Shown piece after piece: positions 34,435-43,530 of a stretch of 64,000 nt of DNA. A model generated the notes under the pieces. The model was given only the letters and a program-made list of their open reading frames with translations. It was not told the DNA's origin and made no database searches. The stretch is from FEN-1088 sp031407985. GTDB lineage: Bacteria > Myxococcota_A > Polyangia > Fen-1088. The position numbers and the translations under genes were made by a program. How positions within the stretch are numbered: the stretch's first letter is position 1; each line of letters opens with the position of its first letter. The stretch lies in the NCBI GenBank assembly GCA_031407985.1, contig JANOJB010000133.1, positions 10,570 to 74,569 of the forward strand, given 5' to 3'.

Positions 34435-35052
34435 CTACGCCGACGACGCTGCGGTCTCGATCAATCCGTAGTTCCCATCCTTACGCCGGTACACGACCGA
34501 GATGTGGTTGGACTCGGATTCCGCGAAGACAAGGAACTCGCTGCCAAGCAGATTCAGCTGCATCACCGCGTCGTGAACCCGCAGGGTGGGAACGGTGAAC
34601 CTCTGTTCCTTGATGACGTTGAAGGCCGCCGCGGTCGGCACCGCTCCGACCGACGACCGCGGTCCCTCCATGGCCTCCAGAGGTGTCCCCGCGCTCGGTT
34701 CGATGGCCTCGGCTGAGAGGACCCGCTCGCGCAGCGAGATCTGCTGATCGTGCGGCTTGTGATCCCGAATTTTGTCCTTCCATTTTCGGACCTGGCGCTC
34801 GATGCGGGCGATCGCGAGATCGATCGACGAATACATATCCTCGGTGGTTTCCTTCGCGTTGATGACCAACCCGCTTGGCAGGGTGATGTTTATTTCCGCG
34901 ACGTGGTTGAACCCCCGCTCGACCGAAAACACCGCGTGGGACGCGATCGGATCCTTGTGGAAGTACTTGCGAATTTTCTCGAGTTTCTCCTCGGCATACT
35001 CACGAACCGCCTGCGACGCATCCATGTGACGAAACGTGGTGGAAAGGTGCAT
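34435..35052 (-). CDS. hpf: Ribosome hibernation-promoting factor, long form
   Basis: The product is 205 residues with an AGGAG ribosome site. The N-terminal S30AE domain has HLSTTFRHMDASQAVREYAE and HVAEINITLPSGLVINA. A flexible linker follows, then the C-terminal dimerisation domain (FNVIKEQRFTVPTLRVHDAV to VVYRRKDGNYGLIE). The second domain makes it the long form, which dimerises 70S ribosomes into 100S particles in a resting state. A 172-base gap separates it from the stop of rpoN. Confidence 0.95.
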   Translation of the reverse strand: MHLSTTFRHMDASQAVREYAEEKLEKIRKYFHKDPIASHAVFSVERGFNHVAEINITLPSGLVINAKETTEDMYSSIDLAIARIERQVRKWKDKIRDHKPHDQQISLRERVLSAEAIEPSAGTPLEAMEGPRSSVGAVPTAAAFNVIKEQRFTVPTLRVHDAVMQLNLLGSEFLVFAESESNHISVVYRRKDGNYGLIETAASSA

Positions 35053-35199
35053 TCAAACGGCTCCTATCGGTTACTTGTGCAACATCCAAGGGTTCCAAAC
35101 AACAGCCAGCTTTCTACCTGATTGTGCGCCACACGGGTACACCTGCGCACGCGAAATTACGCGGTAAGAAATCCGCCGGTCGGGCAAGCAGCGGAGGTG

Positions 35200-35217
35200 G
35201 CCGGAACGTCTTCCGGC
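35200..35217. terminator. Hairpin just after rpoN
   Basis: A perfect 7-base stem GCCGGAA/TTCCGGC with a 4-base loop lies 8 bases beyond the rpoN stop. There is no T-tract, so it is a weak terminator or an RNA-processing or stability element between rpoN and hpf. Confidence 0.35.
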
Positions 35218-35224
35218 GCGTCCG

Positions 35225-36670
35225 TCAGAACATTTCGCGGCGTTTGCTGCTCGACAGGATTCGCAACTGCTCGCGATACTTCGCCACCGTTCGGCGCGCG
35301 ATCTCGATGTTCTGATCGCGGAGTAGTTCGACGATCTTCTGATCCGAGTGCGGATTCTTCGGGCTCTCGGTAGAAATAATCTGCTTGATCTTCAGTTTCA
35401 CGGCCTCGGACGCCAGATCATCGCCATCGGTGCGCGAGATTCCCGAGTTGAAAAAGTACTTCAGCTCGAAAATCCCCTGCGGCGTATGAACATACTTGTT
35501 GGTGGTGACCCGCGACACCGTCGATTCGTGCATCCCGATGTCATCCGCGACGTCCCGCAAGATCAGGGGCTTCAGGTACGCCGTCCCCTTCTCGAAGAAA
35601 TCGCGCTGGAACTTCAAGATCGACTCGGTCACCCGCACGATCGTCCGCTGGCGCTGCTGGATCGACCGAATCAACCACTGCGCGCTTCGCAGCTTCTCCT
35701 GGATGTACTCGCGCGCCTTGGCCCCGCCGGCCAGCGCCGTCCGGTAAAAATCGCTGATCTTCAGCTTGGGCAGTCCGTCGTCGTTCGCGACCACGAAGTA
35801 CTTGTCCCCGACCTTGTGGATGAAGACGTCCGGGGTGATGTACGTCGGCTCCTCCGCCGTGTACTGGCGGCCCGGCTTCGGATCGAAGTCCCGAATCACC
35901 TTGGCCGCCTCGTATATCTCCTCGACCGGCTGGTTCAGATCCTTGGCGATGGCGGTGAAGTTCTTCTTTTCCAGATTCGGCAGGTGCCGTTCGATGATGC
36001 CCACCAGGACGTCGTCGTCATGGCCGAAGTGCCGGGCCTGAATCAACAGGCATTCCTTCAGCGTGCGCGCCGCGACACCCACGGGATCGAACTCCTGGAT
36101 CCGATGCAGGACACCCTCGGCCAGTTCGACGGAGACGGACGCCTCCTCGGCCAGATCCTCGATGGGCTCCTCCAGATAACCTTCCGGGGTCAGGTTGCCG
36201 ATGATCAGCATCGCAATCCCGTCTTCCTCCCGGGTGAAGTGCCCCAACTTCAGCTGCCATTCCAGATGGTCGAACAGGGACGTCCCCCGGGTCAGCGTCG
36301 CCTCCAGCGACGGCATGTCCTCGTTGTTCGACTTGTACGACGGCATGGGCGCCGCCTGCGCCTGGTTCTCCAGGTAGCTCTCCCAATCGAAATCGGCGAC
36401 GGCCCCTTCGGGAGCCGTATCCACCTTCACCTCCTGGTTCGCCTGCGCATCCGGGGGCAGGTCGGAAACGGGCAGCTCGGTTTCGCCCATTCTCTCGGCA
36501 TCGCTGGCCGACTCGACGGTCTTTGCTTCCAGCGCTTTGGTGGGATCGGCGCTGTTCTCGCCCGAATCCTCCAATATCGGGTTTTCCAGCATTTCCTCGC
36601 GCACCACGTCAACCAGCTCCATGCGCGAAAGCTGGAGCAGCTTGATCGCTTGCTGCAGCTGGGGAGTCAT
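35225..36670 (-). CDS. rpoN: RNA polymerase sigma-54 factor
   Basis: The product is 481 residues from the first usable ATG (36670). It has the region I core MTPQLQQAIKLLQLSRMELV, a long acidic region II, the core-binding region, and the RpoN box ARRTVAKYREQL near the C-terminus. The frame stays open upstream of this ATG and translates to IEIKQHLKLSQQLV, exactly the conserved N-terminal part of region I, but there is no ATG, GTG or TTG before the first stop. The natural start may be the ATC at 36712, preceded by AAGG. See findings. Confidence 0.95.
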   Translation of the reverse strand: MTPQLQQAIKLLQLSRMELVDVVREEMLENPILEDSGENSADPTKALEAKTVESASDAERMGETELPVSDLPPDAQANQEVKVDTAPEGAVADFDWESYLENQAQAAPMPSYKSNNEDMPSLEATLTRGTSLFDHLEWQLKLGHFTREEDGIAMLIIGNLTPEGYLEEPIEDLAEEASVSVELAEGVLHRIQEFDPVGVAARTLKECLLIQARHFGHDDDVLVGIIERHLPNLEKKNFTAIAKDLNQPVEEIYEAAKVIRDFDPKPGRQYTAEEPTYITPDVFIHKVGDKYFVVANDDGLPKLKISDFYRTALAGGAKAREYIQEKLRSAQWLIRSIQQRQRTIVRVTESILKFQRDFFEKGTAYLKPLILRDVADDIGMHESTVSRVTTNKYVHTPQGIFELKYFFNSGISRTDGDDLASEAVKLKIKQIISTESPKNPHSDQKIVELLRDQNIEIARRTVAKYREQLRILSSSKRREMF

Positions 36671-36731
36671 GACCAGCTGCTGCGAGAGCTTGAGGTGCTG
36701 CTTTATTTCGATGGAAGTGACCTTCGAATGA

Positions 36732-36770
36732 GGTTCAAGGGAGGTTCAAGGGTTCAAGGCAGGTTCAAGG
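36732..36770. repeat. Four copies of GGTTCAAGG upstream of rpoN
   Basis: Four 9-base GGTTCAAGG units lie in 39 bases, spaced by 0-2 bases, 20 bases beyond the probable rpoN start. They lie in non-coding sequence between rpoN and pyrG. They could be a protein-binding array, an RNA leader element, or slippage products. Confidence 0.7.
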
Positions 36771-36957
36771 ACAGGCGAGATACGACGGTGTCTTTTTGTA
36801 ACACTCGCTTCGCACGCGGTAAAGACCGAATGGGCAAACTGGTACGCCACTTGCAGACATGTAGCAGACCCGTAACCCGGACCACCCTGGACGGGTTTCC
36901 TCCAGCCGCCTCCTCTCACCGGGCCTCCTCCCCGCCCCTCCCCCTACCCAGTACCGA

Positions 36958-38625
36958 CTAGACGGTGGCGTATCCGGCCGGCTGCTCGCGAGGCGCCAGC
37001 TTCGCGAGGTGGGCCCGAAGCGCGGCGGCGATAAATGACTGGAACAACGGGTGCGGCATCTGAGGCCGGGACTTGAACTCGGGGTGAAACTGACAACCCA
37101 CGAAATAGGGGTGACCCGCCAGCTCGATCATCTCCACCAGGCTTCCGTCGGGAGACGTTCCCGACACAATCATCCCCTTGGCGACCAAAGCTTCGCGGAA
37201 CTGGTTGTTCACCTCGTAGCGATGCCGATGCCGCTCTTGAATCTCTCGGGTACCGTAGGCGGTGGCGGCCAGGGTTCCCGCGGTCAAGAGACACGGGTAT
37301 GACCCAAGACGCATGGTCGCGCCCTTTTCGGTGATGTTCCGCTGGTCGGGAAGAAAATCAACCACTGGATACGCTGCGTGCGGTTCGAATTCGCTGGAAT
37401 TGGCGCCCTTCAAACCGGCCACATTTCGCGCGAATTCGATGACCGCCAGCTGCATACCCAGGCAGATTCCGAAGAACGGGATCTGGCTCTCGCGCGCGTG
37501 CTTGACGGCGGCGATTTTTCCTTCGATGCCCCGGCTTCCGAAACCGGGCGCAACCAGAATGCCGTCCAGGCCCTCCAGGACGGAAGCGGCGCCGCGTTTT
37601 TCGATTTCTTCCGAATCGATGTGTTTGAGATTCACGCGGCATTCGTTGCCGATGCCACCGTGAATCAGCGCCTCGTTCAGGCTCTTGTAGGACTCGGTCA
37701 AGTCGACGTATTTGCCGACCAGCCCGATCTCCACCTCGGTGCGTGGACTCTTCAGGCGGTGAACGACGTTCTCCCAGCCGGTCAATTCGGGAGCGCGCGA
37801 CCAGATATTCAGCAACTCCGCGATCTTGTCGTCCACGCCCTGTTGATGGAACCGGATCGGCACCTCGTAGATGCAATCCACGTCCTCCGCCGAAAACACC
37901 CCGTCGGGCGTTACGTTGGTGAACAGCGCGATCTTCTTCCGCAGAGCGACATCGATCGGGCGCTCTGATCGGCAGAGCAGAATCTCGGGTTGGATGCCGA
38001 TCTCGCGCAGCTTCATGACCGAGTGCTGCGTCGGTTTGGTCTTCAGTTCCCCGGCTGCTCCGATGTACGGAACCAACGTGACGTGAACGGACAACGAATT
38101 CTGGTGCCCCAATTCGAACCGAAGCTGGCGAATGGCCTCAAGAAAGGGCAGCGACTCGATGTCGCCCACTGTCCCTCCCACCTCCACGATCAGGATGTCC
38201 TCGCCCTTGCTACATGCCAGGATCCGCTGCTTGATCTCGTCCGTGACGTGCGGGATGACCTGCACCGTCCCACCCAGGTACTCCCCGCGGCGTTCTTTTT
38301 GAATCACGCTGAGGTAAATCTGCCCGGACGTCGCATTGTTCAGCTTGGTCATGCGCTGCGAGATGAATCGCTCGTAGTGACCAAGATCCAGATCCGTCTC
38401 GGCACCGTCGTCGGTGACGAACACCTCGCCGTGCTGCATGGGGTTCATCGTGCCGGGATCGACGTTCAGGTAGGGATCCAATTTCTGGATGGTGACCTTC
38501 AGGCCGCGCCCCTCCAACAGGCTGGCTATCGACGCGGAGGCCAATCCCTTGCCCAGGGACGACACCACACCGCCAGTCACGAAGATGAACTTCGTCTGCT
38601 TGGCGGCGCGCATGGGGGCGCTCAT
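36958..38625 (-). CDS. pyrG: CTP synthase
   Basis: The product is 555 residues, the usual length. The N-terminal synthetase domain has KFIFVTGGVVSSLGKGLASA and LDPYLNVDPGTMNP. The C-terminal glutaminase domain has GFGSRGIEGK, the nucleophile Cys in FGICLGMQLA, and HPEFKSRP with the catalytic His/Glu pair. It makes CTP from UTP and glutamine. It is divergent from the receiver-domain gene and 245 bases upstream of rpoN. Confidence 0.97.
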   Translation of the reverse strand: MSAPMRAAKQTKFIFVTGGVVSSLGKGLASASIASLLEGRGLKVTIQKLDPYLNVDPGTMNPMQHGEVFVTDDGAETDLDLGHYERFISQRMTKLNNATSGQIYLSVIQKERRGEYLGGTVQVIPHVTDEIKQRILACSKGEDILIVEVGGTVGDIESLPFLEAIRQLRFELGHQNSLSVHVTLVPYIGAAGELKTKPTQHSVMKLREIGIQPEILLCRSERPIDVALRKKIALFTNVTPDGVFSAEDVDCIYEVPIRFHQQGVDDKIAELLNIWSRAPELTGWENVVHRLKSPRTEVEIGLVGKYVDLTESYKSLNEALIHGGIGNECRVNLKHIDSEEIEKRGAASVLEGLDGILVAPGFGSRGIEGKIAAVKHARESQIPFFGICLGMQLAVIEFARNVAGLKGANSSEFEPHAAYPVVDFLPDQRNITEKGATMRLGSYPCLLTAGTLAATAYGTREIQERHRHRYEVNNQFREALVAKGMIVSGTSPDGSLVEMIELAGHPYFVGCQFHPEFKSRPQMPHPLFQSFIAAALRAHLAKLAPREQPAGYATV

Positions 38626-38768
38626 GATCGGCCTCCATCGCGGTTAGCGTCTATCTGACGAAATCGTCGACAAGACCGCCGATGGAACGGCACCAACAAC
38701 TTCCGAGAAAAAACGTCGCGCGTGTTCAACTCGGATCGCTATTCTTCGCGTCTCGTACGTCGAAGTCA

Positions 38769-39167
38769 ATGCCCGCTCCACTTATTCTGATCATAGAAGA
38801 CGACGCCCACATCGGAGGGCTTGTGTCGGAAGTCTTGCGAGAAGCGGGGTATGCCGTCGTGCTGCTGCCGGACGTGAACACCGCGCGCGAGCAAGGGGAA
38901 CAGGGTCTGCGACCGGCGGCCGTCATCAGCGATCTGGTGGTACAAGGAGCAGAGGATCCGGCACGGTTGGCCGAGCAGATTGACTCCATCTTCCCCGGCG
39001 CCCCGATCACGCTGATGACAGGGGTTCCGCCGAAGCGGCGTGCCCACCTGGGGGTAACGCACCAGCGGATCCTGGAGAAACCTTTTGAGTTGGAGGCCCT
39101 GCTGGAGGCCGTCCGGTCGATGCTGGCCGAAGCGTCAATCCAGGAAACGATCCCGGCTGGACGGTGA
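38769..39167 (+). CDS. Stand-alone receiver-domain protein
   Basis: The product is 132 residues. LILIIEDD gives the acidic pocket, D55 in VISDLVV is the phospho-acceptor, and ILEKPF carries the conserved Lys. There is no output domain. Upstream in-frame ATG codons give a leader unlike any receiver, so 38769 is preferred. Its 3' end overlaps the converging DCC-protein gene by 33 bases. It probably relays a signal from a kinase encoded elsewhere. Confidence 0.85.
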   Translation: MPAPLILIIEDDAHIGGLVSEVLREAGYAVVLLPDVNTAREQGEQGLRPAAVISDLVVQGAEDPARLAEQIDSIFPGAPITLMTGVPPKRRAHLGVTHQRILEKPFELEALLEAVRSMLAEASIQETIPAGR

Positions 39168-39593
39168 CGGAACCGGGCAAGCGTCAAACCGGCCGAAGAA
39201 CCGGTAGCGGAACCGCGCGACCACGTCATAAACGGCGTCGCGCAAGAAACGTGGAATCACGCGCAGGACGACGACCAGTCGCCAGGGACCACCAAGCCCG
39301 GTCATGATCGCCAGTACGGCATCCGAGCGAACGTGCACTTGTTCGAAAGCGGATCCTGGAGATTCCAACAAGACGATTGTGTTGGGATCCCCGATCGGAT
39401 GCAGACCGTGACGGGCCAGGGCTTGCGTGGCAAACAGGCCCTGCAGCGGCGCGAAACGAAAACGGCGCCGGCGGTCCCGTCCCAATACGAACTGAACGTA
39501 GCGATTGCACAGGCCGCAAACGCCGTCGTACATCAGGACCGGACCCGGGTTCGCGACCGGTGCGCGCGGTACGACCGGTGCGCCCGGTACCAT
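39135..39593 (-). CDS. DCC-family thiol-disulfide oxidoreductase (DUF393)
   Basis: The product is about 152 residues from ATG 39593; upstream starts would overlap the membrane-protein gene. The family motif is YDGVCGLCN with the two Cys, followed by FRFAPLQG and a C-terminal YRFFGRFDACPVPS. These small proteins are predicted thiol-disulfide enzymes. A Pro/Val-rich leader precedes the motif. It is the second gene after the DUF2723-like membrane protein. Confidence 0.85.
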   Translation of the reverse strand: MVPGAPVVPRAPVANPGPVLMYDGVCGLCNRYVQFVLGRDRRRRFRFAPLQGLFATQALARHGLHPIGDPNTIVLLESPGSAFEQVHVRSDAVLAIMTGLGGPWRLVVVLRVIPRFLRDAVYDVVARFRYRFFGRFDACPVPSPSSRDRFLD

Positions 39594-39660
39594 GTCCGGT
39601 TCGTCGGACGGCGATGTGCCCCCTGTGGGATTCACGATTCGGTCAGTATAGCCGTCCCCT

Positions 39661-41001
39661 CTACCTTCCGTCGTCCGCGCCCAAGCCGATCGCACGCCCG
39701 TAACGCCGCCAACGCGCGGCTTCCCTCCCAGCGATCCCGCCGACGGCTTTGGGCGAGATTGATGCGGTCCGCAGGTCGACCGCTGCGTCCAATCGGCGCG
39801 CGACGGCGCTGGGGGTCAGCCGGACGGGAGCCCCCAGCACGTTCCCGACGCCGATGATGGCAGGGGGAACAACAACAACAACCGCCAGCACGACGGCGGC
39901 GGCACCGCGCGCGCGCCCGAAGGACTGTGCGAAAAAACCAACCGCGGCCGCCACCGGAGCCGCCGCCGACGCCGCGATGACCAACCGGGCCAACAGGATA
40001 TCGCCGGCGATAACCGCGGCGACCGATACGCCCGACCAGAACAACAAGGAAGACAACGTTTCGGCGCGCGCACGCAAGACCAGGACCCACCAGCCGACAG
40101 CGGCCACCAGCAGAGGCAGCACGCCGACATCGTCGAATACCGCGATCAGCGCGGCATGAACGACAGAAGATAGTGGGATTCCGGGGGCAGGCGGCGCGAC
40201 GATCCGAATCAACATGGGCCCGATGGTTCCCGAAGGATCGGGTGAAGCGGCAACCACACCCCCAAGAACAATTCCTGCTCCCGCCACGAACAGCATCGGT
40301 GCCAACAGGGGCCACCGTTCGCCGCGACGCAACGCCCATAATGTGAAGCCGCACGCCAGTGGCCACGCGACGGCGCGGATCGGCCAACTGGCGCCCGCGG
40401 CCAAACCACATGCCAGTGCCAATCCAAGCCCGACGCGCGAGCGCGTGAGGTCGCGACGAATCAGTTCAAGCAACAACACCATCGCGAACAACAAGACAAG
40501 ATCGATCGCCGGAACCGGACGGACGGTTGCGACCTCAAGAAAAGGCCGACACAAACCGAACGCTGCGATCCCCGCAACGACGGGCACAGCGCCGCCCGCG
40601 GACAGAGACATGCCCAGGCGCGCCGCCAACAAAGCCAGCGCGCCGGAGCCACCAATGACCGCCACCGCGTGTGGGCGTGTTCCCAAGTCACCGAAGGGCA
40701 CCAGTGCTGCCACGCGCGCAAGAACGTCGACCAACGGATGCGCCTCGGCGAAGGAGCGCCTGACCCCAAAGGCGCCGGCCGCCAGATCGGCCGCTTCGCC
40801 TGACGCAAGGCCCAGGGGACCGAGTGCGCACAAATAGAGCGTGGCTAGTGCTGCCGTCGTCCAGTACCACGTGCCATCCCATGTGCGCGGCCAGGTGTCA
40901 TGCCAGCGGCCAAAGAATTTGTTGCCGCGCCCTCCGGCAGGATTGCGGGCAGGCTTTCCCTCGCGCTTTCCCTCGCGCTCACCGTCGGCCTGCCGGTCCA
41001 T
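39661..41001 (-). CDS. Multi-pass membrane protein, DUF2723-like
   Basis: The product is about 446 residues from ATG 41001; an in-frame upstream extension is Arg/Pro-rich and unlikely. A charged cytoplasmic N-terminus contains a GEREGKREGK repeat. About ten membrane helices follow. The first region (SGEAADLAAGAFGV, AEAHPLVDVLARVAALVPFG) resembles the start of DUF2723, a glycosyltransferase-like family that uses lipid-linked sugars. Similarity is weak and by pattern only. The gene is divergent from ribF. Confidence 0.65.
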   Translation of the reverse strand: MDRQADGEREGKREGKPARNPAGGRGNKFFGRWHDTWPRTWDGTWYWTTAALATLYLCALGPLGLASGEAADLAAGAFGVRRSFAEAHPLVDVLARVAALVPFGDLGTRPHAVAVIGGSGALALLAARLGMSLSAGGAVPVVAGIAAFGLCRPFLEVATVRPVPAIDLVLLFAMVLLLELIRRDLTRSRVGLGLALACGLAAGASWPIRAVAWPLACGFTLWALRRGERWPLLAPMLFVAGAGIVLGGVVAASPDPSGTIGPMLIRIVAPPAPGIPLSSVVHAALIAVFDDVGVLPLLVAAVGWWVLVLRARAETLSSLLFWSGVSVAAVIAGDILLARLVIAASAAAPVAAAVGFFAQSFGRARGAAAVVLAVVVVVPPAIIGVGNVLGAPVRLTPSAVARRLDAAVDLRTASISPKAVGGIAGREAARWRRYGRAIGLGADDGR

Positions 41002-41081
41002 GCCTATTTGGTACTCCGATCGGCGGAGCTGTCGAGAAACGGGGCCAGTTGCTGTGCTTGGGGCGTGTAGACTCGGTCGCG

Positions 41082-42083
41082 ATGTTGATGGTTCGCGGAC
41101 GCCAAAACCTGCCGGCGGCGCTGGGACGCCCGCTTGTCCGCGCGGCCGTGGCCATCGGGAACTTCGACGGCGTCCATCGGGGTCATCAGACGTTGTGTGC
41201 CACCGCGCGCCGACTGGGGGCCTCGGCATCGGGGGACGTTGTGGCACTGACGTTCGATCCCCACCCCGCCCGCCTGTTCGCCCCCGCCCTGGCGCCGCCC
41301 TTGATCGTGTCGCTGGAACGTCGGGCCGAACTGCTTGGTGATGCCGGTGTCGACATCGTTGTGGTCGAACCCTTCACGCCGGAGTTCGCCGCGATAGAAG
41401 CCGACCTGTTCGCGACCGACGTGCTTGCTGGCGATCTTCACGCCGCCCATGTCGTCGTGGGCTACGACTTCAGTTTTGGCAAGGGACGGCGCGGCGACAC
41501 GGCAATGCTGGAGACGCTGGGCGCGCGGGTGGGATTCGGCGTCTCGGTGGTCAGGCGCATTTCGGTGCACGGCCTCACTTGTTCGTCGACCAAGGTCCGC
41601 GAGTTCGTGCTGGAAGGACGTGTCGAGGGAGCGGAGGTGTTGCTGGGCCGGCCTTTCGAACTGACAGGCGTCGTGATTCGGGGCGCCGGACGCGGGCGGC
41701 AGATTGGTTTTCCGACGGCGAATCTGCGTCTTGATGCCGATCTGATACCGAAGCCTGGAATCTACGCCGGACGCGCCCATATCCTTCAAGAAGGTGGAGG
41801 GGGCAGCGACCCCGACGCGATACGAGCCCCGGTCCCCGGCGACGATTTCTTCGCGTGCGCGCTCAGCATCGGGACCAACCCGACCTTTGTCCGCGACGGA
41901 GGGCTGACGGTTGAAGCCCACCTGCTGGACTTCGCCGACGACTTGTATGATCGACGGATTCGCGTCGAATTGATGCAGCGACTGCGCGACGAACACCGGT
42001 TCGAATCGGTGGATGCGCTGGTGGCCCAAATCCGCGCGGATATCGAGCAAACACGACAACTGGCCGGGGGACCAATTCGGTGA
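41082..42083 (+). CDS. ribF: Bifunctional riboflavin kinase / FAD synthetase
   Basis: The product is 333 residues. The N-terminal FMN adenylyltransferase domain begins AVAIGNFDGVHRGHQ and has CSSTKVREFV; the C-terminal kinase domain has GRQIGFPTANL and GTNPTF. It makes FMN and then FAD. Start is at 41082 or 41088, both in frame. Its stop overlaps the next gene by GTGA. FAD supply is a plausible link with flavin-using redox genes elsewhere in the window, but that is only inference. Confidence 0.93.
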   Translation: MLMVRGRQNLPAALGRPLVRAAVAIGNFDGVHRGHQTLCATARRLGASASGDVVALTFDPHPARLFAPALAPPLIVSLERRAELLGDAGVDIVVVEPFTPEFAAIEADLFATDVLAGDLHAAHVVVGYDFSFGKGRRGDTAMLETLGARVGFGVSVVRRISVHGLTCSSTKVREFVLEGRVEGAEVLLGRPFELTGVVIRGAGRGRQIGFPTANLRLDADLIPKPGIYAGRAHILQEGGGGSDPDAIRAPVPGDDFFACALSIGTNPTFVRDGGLTVEAHLLDFADDLYDRRIRVELMQRLRDEHRFESVDALVAQIRADIEQTRQLAGGPIR

Positions 42084-42556
42084 ATCCCTTCGAGACCGAA
42101 ACCATGGCGGACCTGTGTCTGCGGCAGGGTCACCACGCCGAGGGGATCTCGATCTACAGACGGCTGCTGTTGCGGTCGGCCGACGAAGCCACGCGCGAAC
42201 GAATAGCGCGTCGCATCGCCGCCGCCGAGCAACATCCGACGGGATCGAAGACTCCCCCCGTCGGCGAGACCACCGCGCCCGTCACCGAGGTCCCGTTGTC
42301 GGTACCTGGCGTGCGCGTGCGACAGGCCGGTGACCAGTTGACGATCGAATGGCGCCTGACGCCGGGGATCAAGGCTCCCGCTCTGGAAGTCCTGTTGGTC
42401 ACGCGTGGTGCGGGCGGCGTGGCGACCGAAACGCGCGCGATCGATGTGAATGGCGCCGATGGACGGATCAACCTGACGGTGAAGGACCTTCACCTGGTGC
42501 GGGTTGCCGCCGGATCGCGCGCCAGCGGCCGTTTTATCCCTGCCGCCCGCGCCTGA
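42080..42556 (+). CDS. Small protein of unknown function between ribF and dapA
   Basis: The product is 158 residues from the GTG in the GTGA overlap with ribF. Residues 1-45 look like one helical hairpin of a TPR-type (FETETMADLCLRQGHHAEGISIYRRLL). A Pro/Thr-rich linker and a beta-rich domain of about 90 residues follow (VRVRQAGDQLTIEWRLTPG). No catalytic motif, signal or membrane segment is seen. It is probably co-translated with RibF. Function unknown. Confidence 0.75.
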   Translation: MNPFETETMADLCLRQGHHAEGISIYRRLLLRSADEATRERIARRIAAAEQHPTGSKTPPVGETTAPVTEVPLSVPGVRVRQAGDQLTIEWRLTPGIKAPALEVLLVTRGAGGVATETRAIDVNGADGRINLTVKDLHLVRVAAGSRASGRFIPAARA

Positions 42557-42638
42557 CACCGGGCGGTGCTTCCCCCGCGCCCGATGGCGAATCAGGCGGG
42601 CTGGGGCGCGGCCAATCTTGTGTTAGTTTCCGACCATC

Positions 42639-43511
42639 ATGTTTACTGGAGTCTGCACAGCCATCGTGACGCCATTTCGTCGGGGCGTGGTCGACGAGGA
42701 CGCCTTGCGCAACCTCTGCGAGGATCAGATCGCCAACGGCATCGACGGACTGGTGCCCGTGGGAACCACGGGCGAGTCCCCCACCCTGTCCTTCGAAGAA
42801 CACATCCGTGTGATCGAGATCGTCGTGCAGGTGGCGGCCAAGCGGGTGCCGGTCATCGCGGGCACTGGATCGAACGCCACCAAGGAAGCCATCGAGTTGT
42901 CGTTGGCCGCGCGCAAGGTTGGCGCGGACGGCCTGTTGCAGGTGACGCCGTACTACAACAAGCCTTCGCAGGAAGGTCTTTTTCGCCATTTCCAGGCGAT
43001 CGTCGAGGCGTGCCCGCTACCGACGGTGGTTTACAACGTGCCCGGTCGAACGGGGTGCGATCTGCTGCCGGAAACCATCGCTCGACTCTGCGAGCTACCC
43101 GCCATTGTCGGGATAAAGGAAGCCACGGGATCGGCCCTGCGTGCCTCCCAGGTGTTGGCGAGGGTTCCGAACCACGTCGCGGTGCTGTCCGGAGACGATG
43201 CGACGACGTTCCCCCTGTACGCGCTGGGAGCCAAGGGAGTGATCTCCGTCGTCAGCAATGTCGCGCCGGCCGAGATGGCTGAGATGTGGGACGCGGCGCA
43301 GGCGGGGCGTTGGGATCGGGCGCGCGAACTGCATTTCAAGTTGTTGCCGCTGTCGGAGGGGTTGTTCATCGAGGCGAACCCGGTGCCGGTGAAATCCGCA
43401 CTGGCGATGATGGGACGCATCGCCGACGAACTGCGGCCTCCGCTGTACCCGCTGGCGGGTCCGAACCGCGAGAAGGTCCGCGGGTTCATGACCGAGGTCG
43501 GCCTGCTCTGA
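42639..43511 (+). CDS. dapA: 4-Hydroxy-tetrahydrodipicolinate synthase
   Basis: The product is 290 residues. The Schiff-base Lys is K160 in VGIKEATGS, with PVGTTGESPTL and YNVPGRTG as further signatures. It condenses aspartate semialdehyde with pyruvate in lysine and diaminopimelate synthesis. dapB follows after 19 bases, giving the first two dedicated steps together. Confidence 0.96.
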   Translation: MFTGVCTAIVTPFRRGVVDEDALRNLCEDQIANGIDGLVPVGTTGESPTLSFEEHIRVIEIVVQVAAKRVPVIAGTGSNATKEAIELSLAARKVGADGLLQVTPYYNKPSQEGLFRHFQAIVEACPLPTVVYNVPGRTGCDLLPETIARLCELPAIVGIKEATGSALRASQVLARVPNHVAVLSGDDATTFPLYALGAKGVISVVSNVAPAEMAEMWDAAQAGRWDRARELHFKLLPLSEGLFIEANPVPVKSALAMMGRIADELRPPLYPLAGPNREKVRGFMTEVGLL

Positions 43512-43530
43512 ACCGTCGATGGAGCAGTCG

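Noticed and set aside
35348..36961. 537-codon open plus-strand frame opposite rpoN
   Set aside because: Antisense shadow of rpoN caused by GC-rich codon use; no ribosome site or motif.
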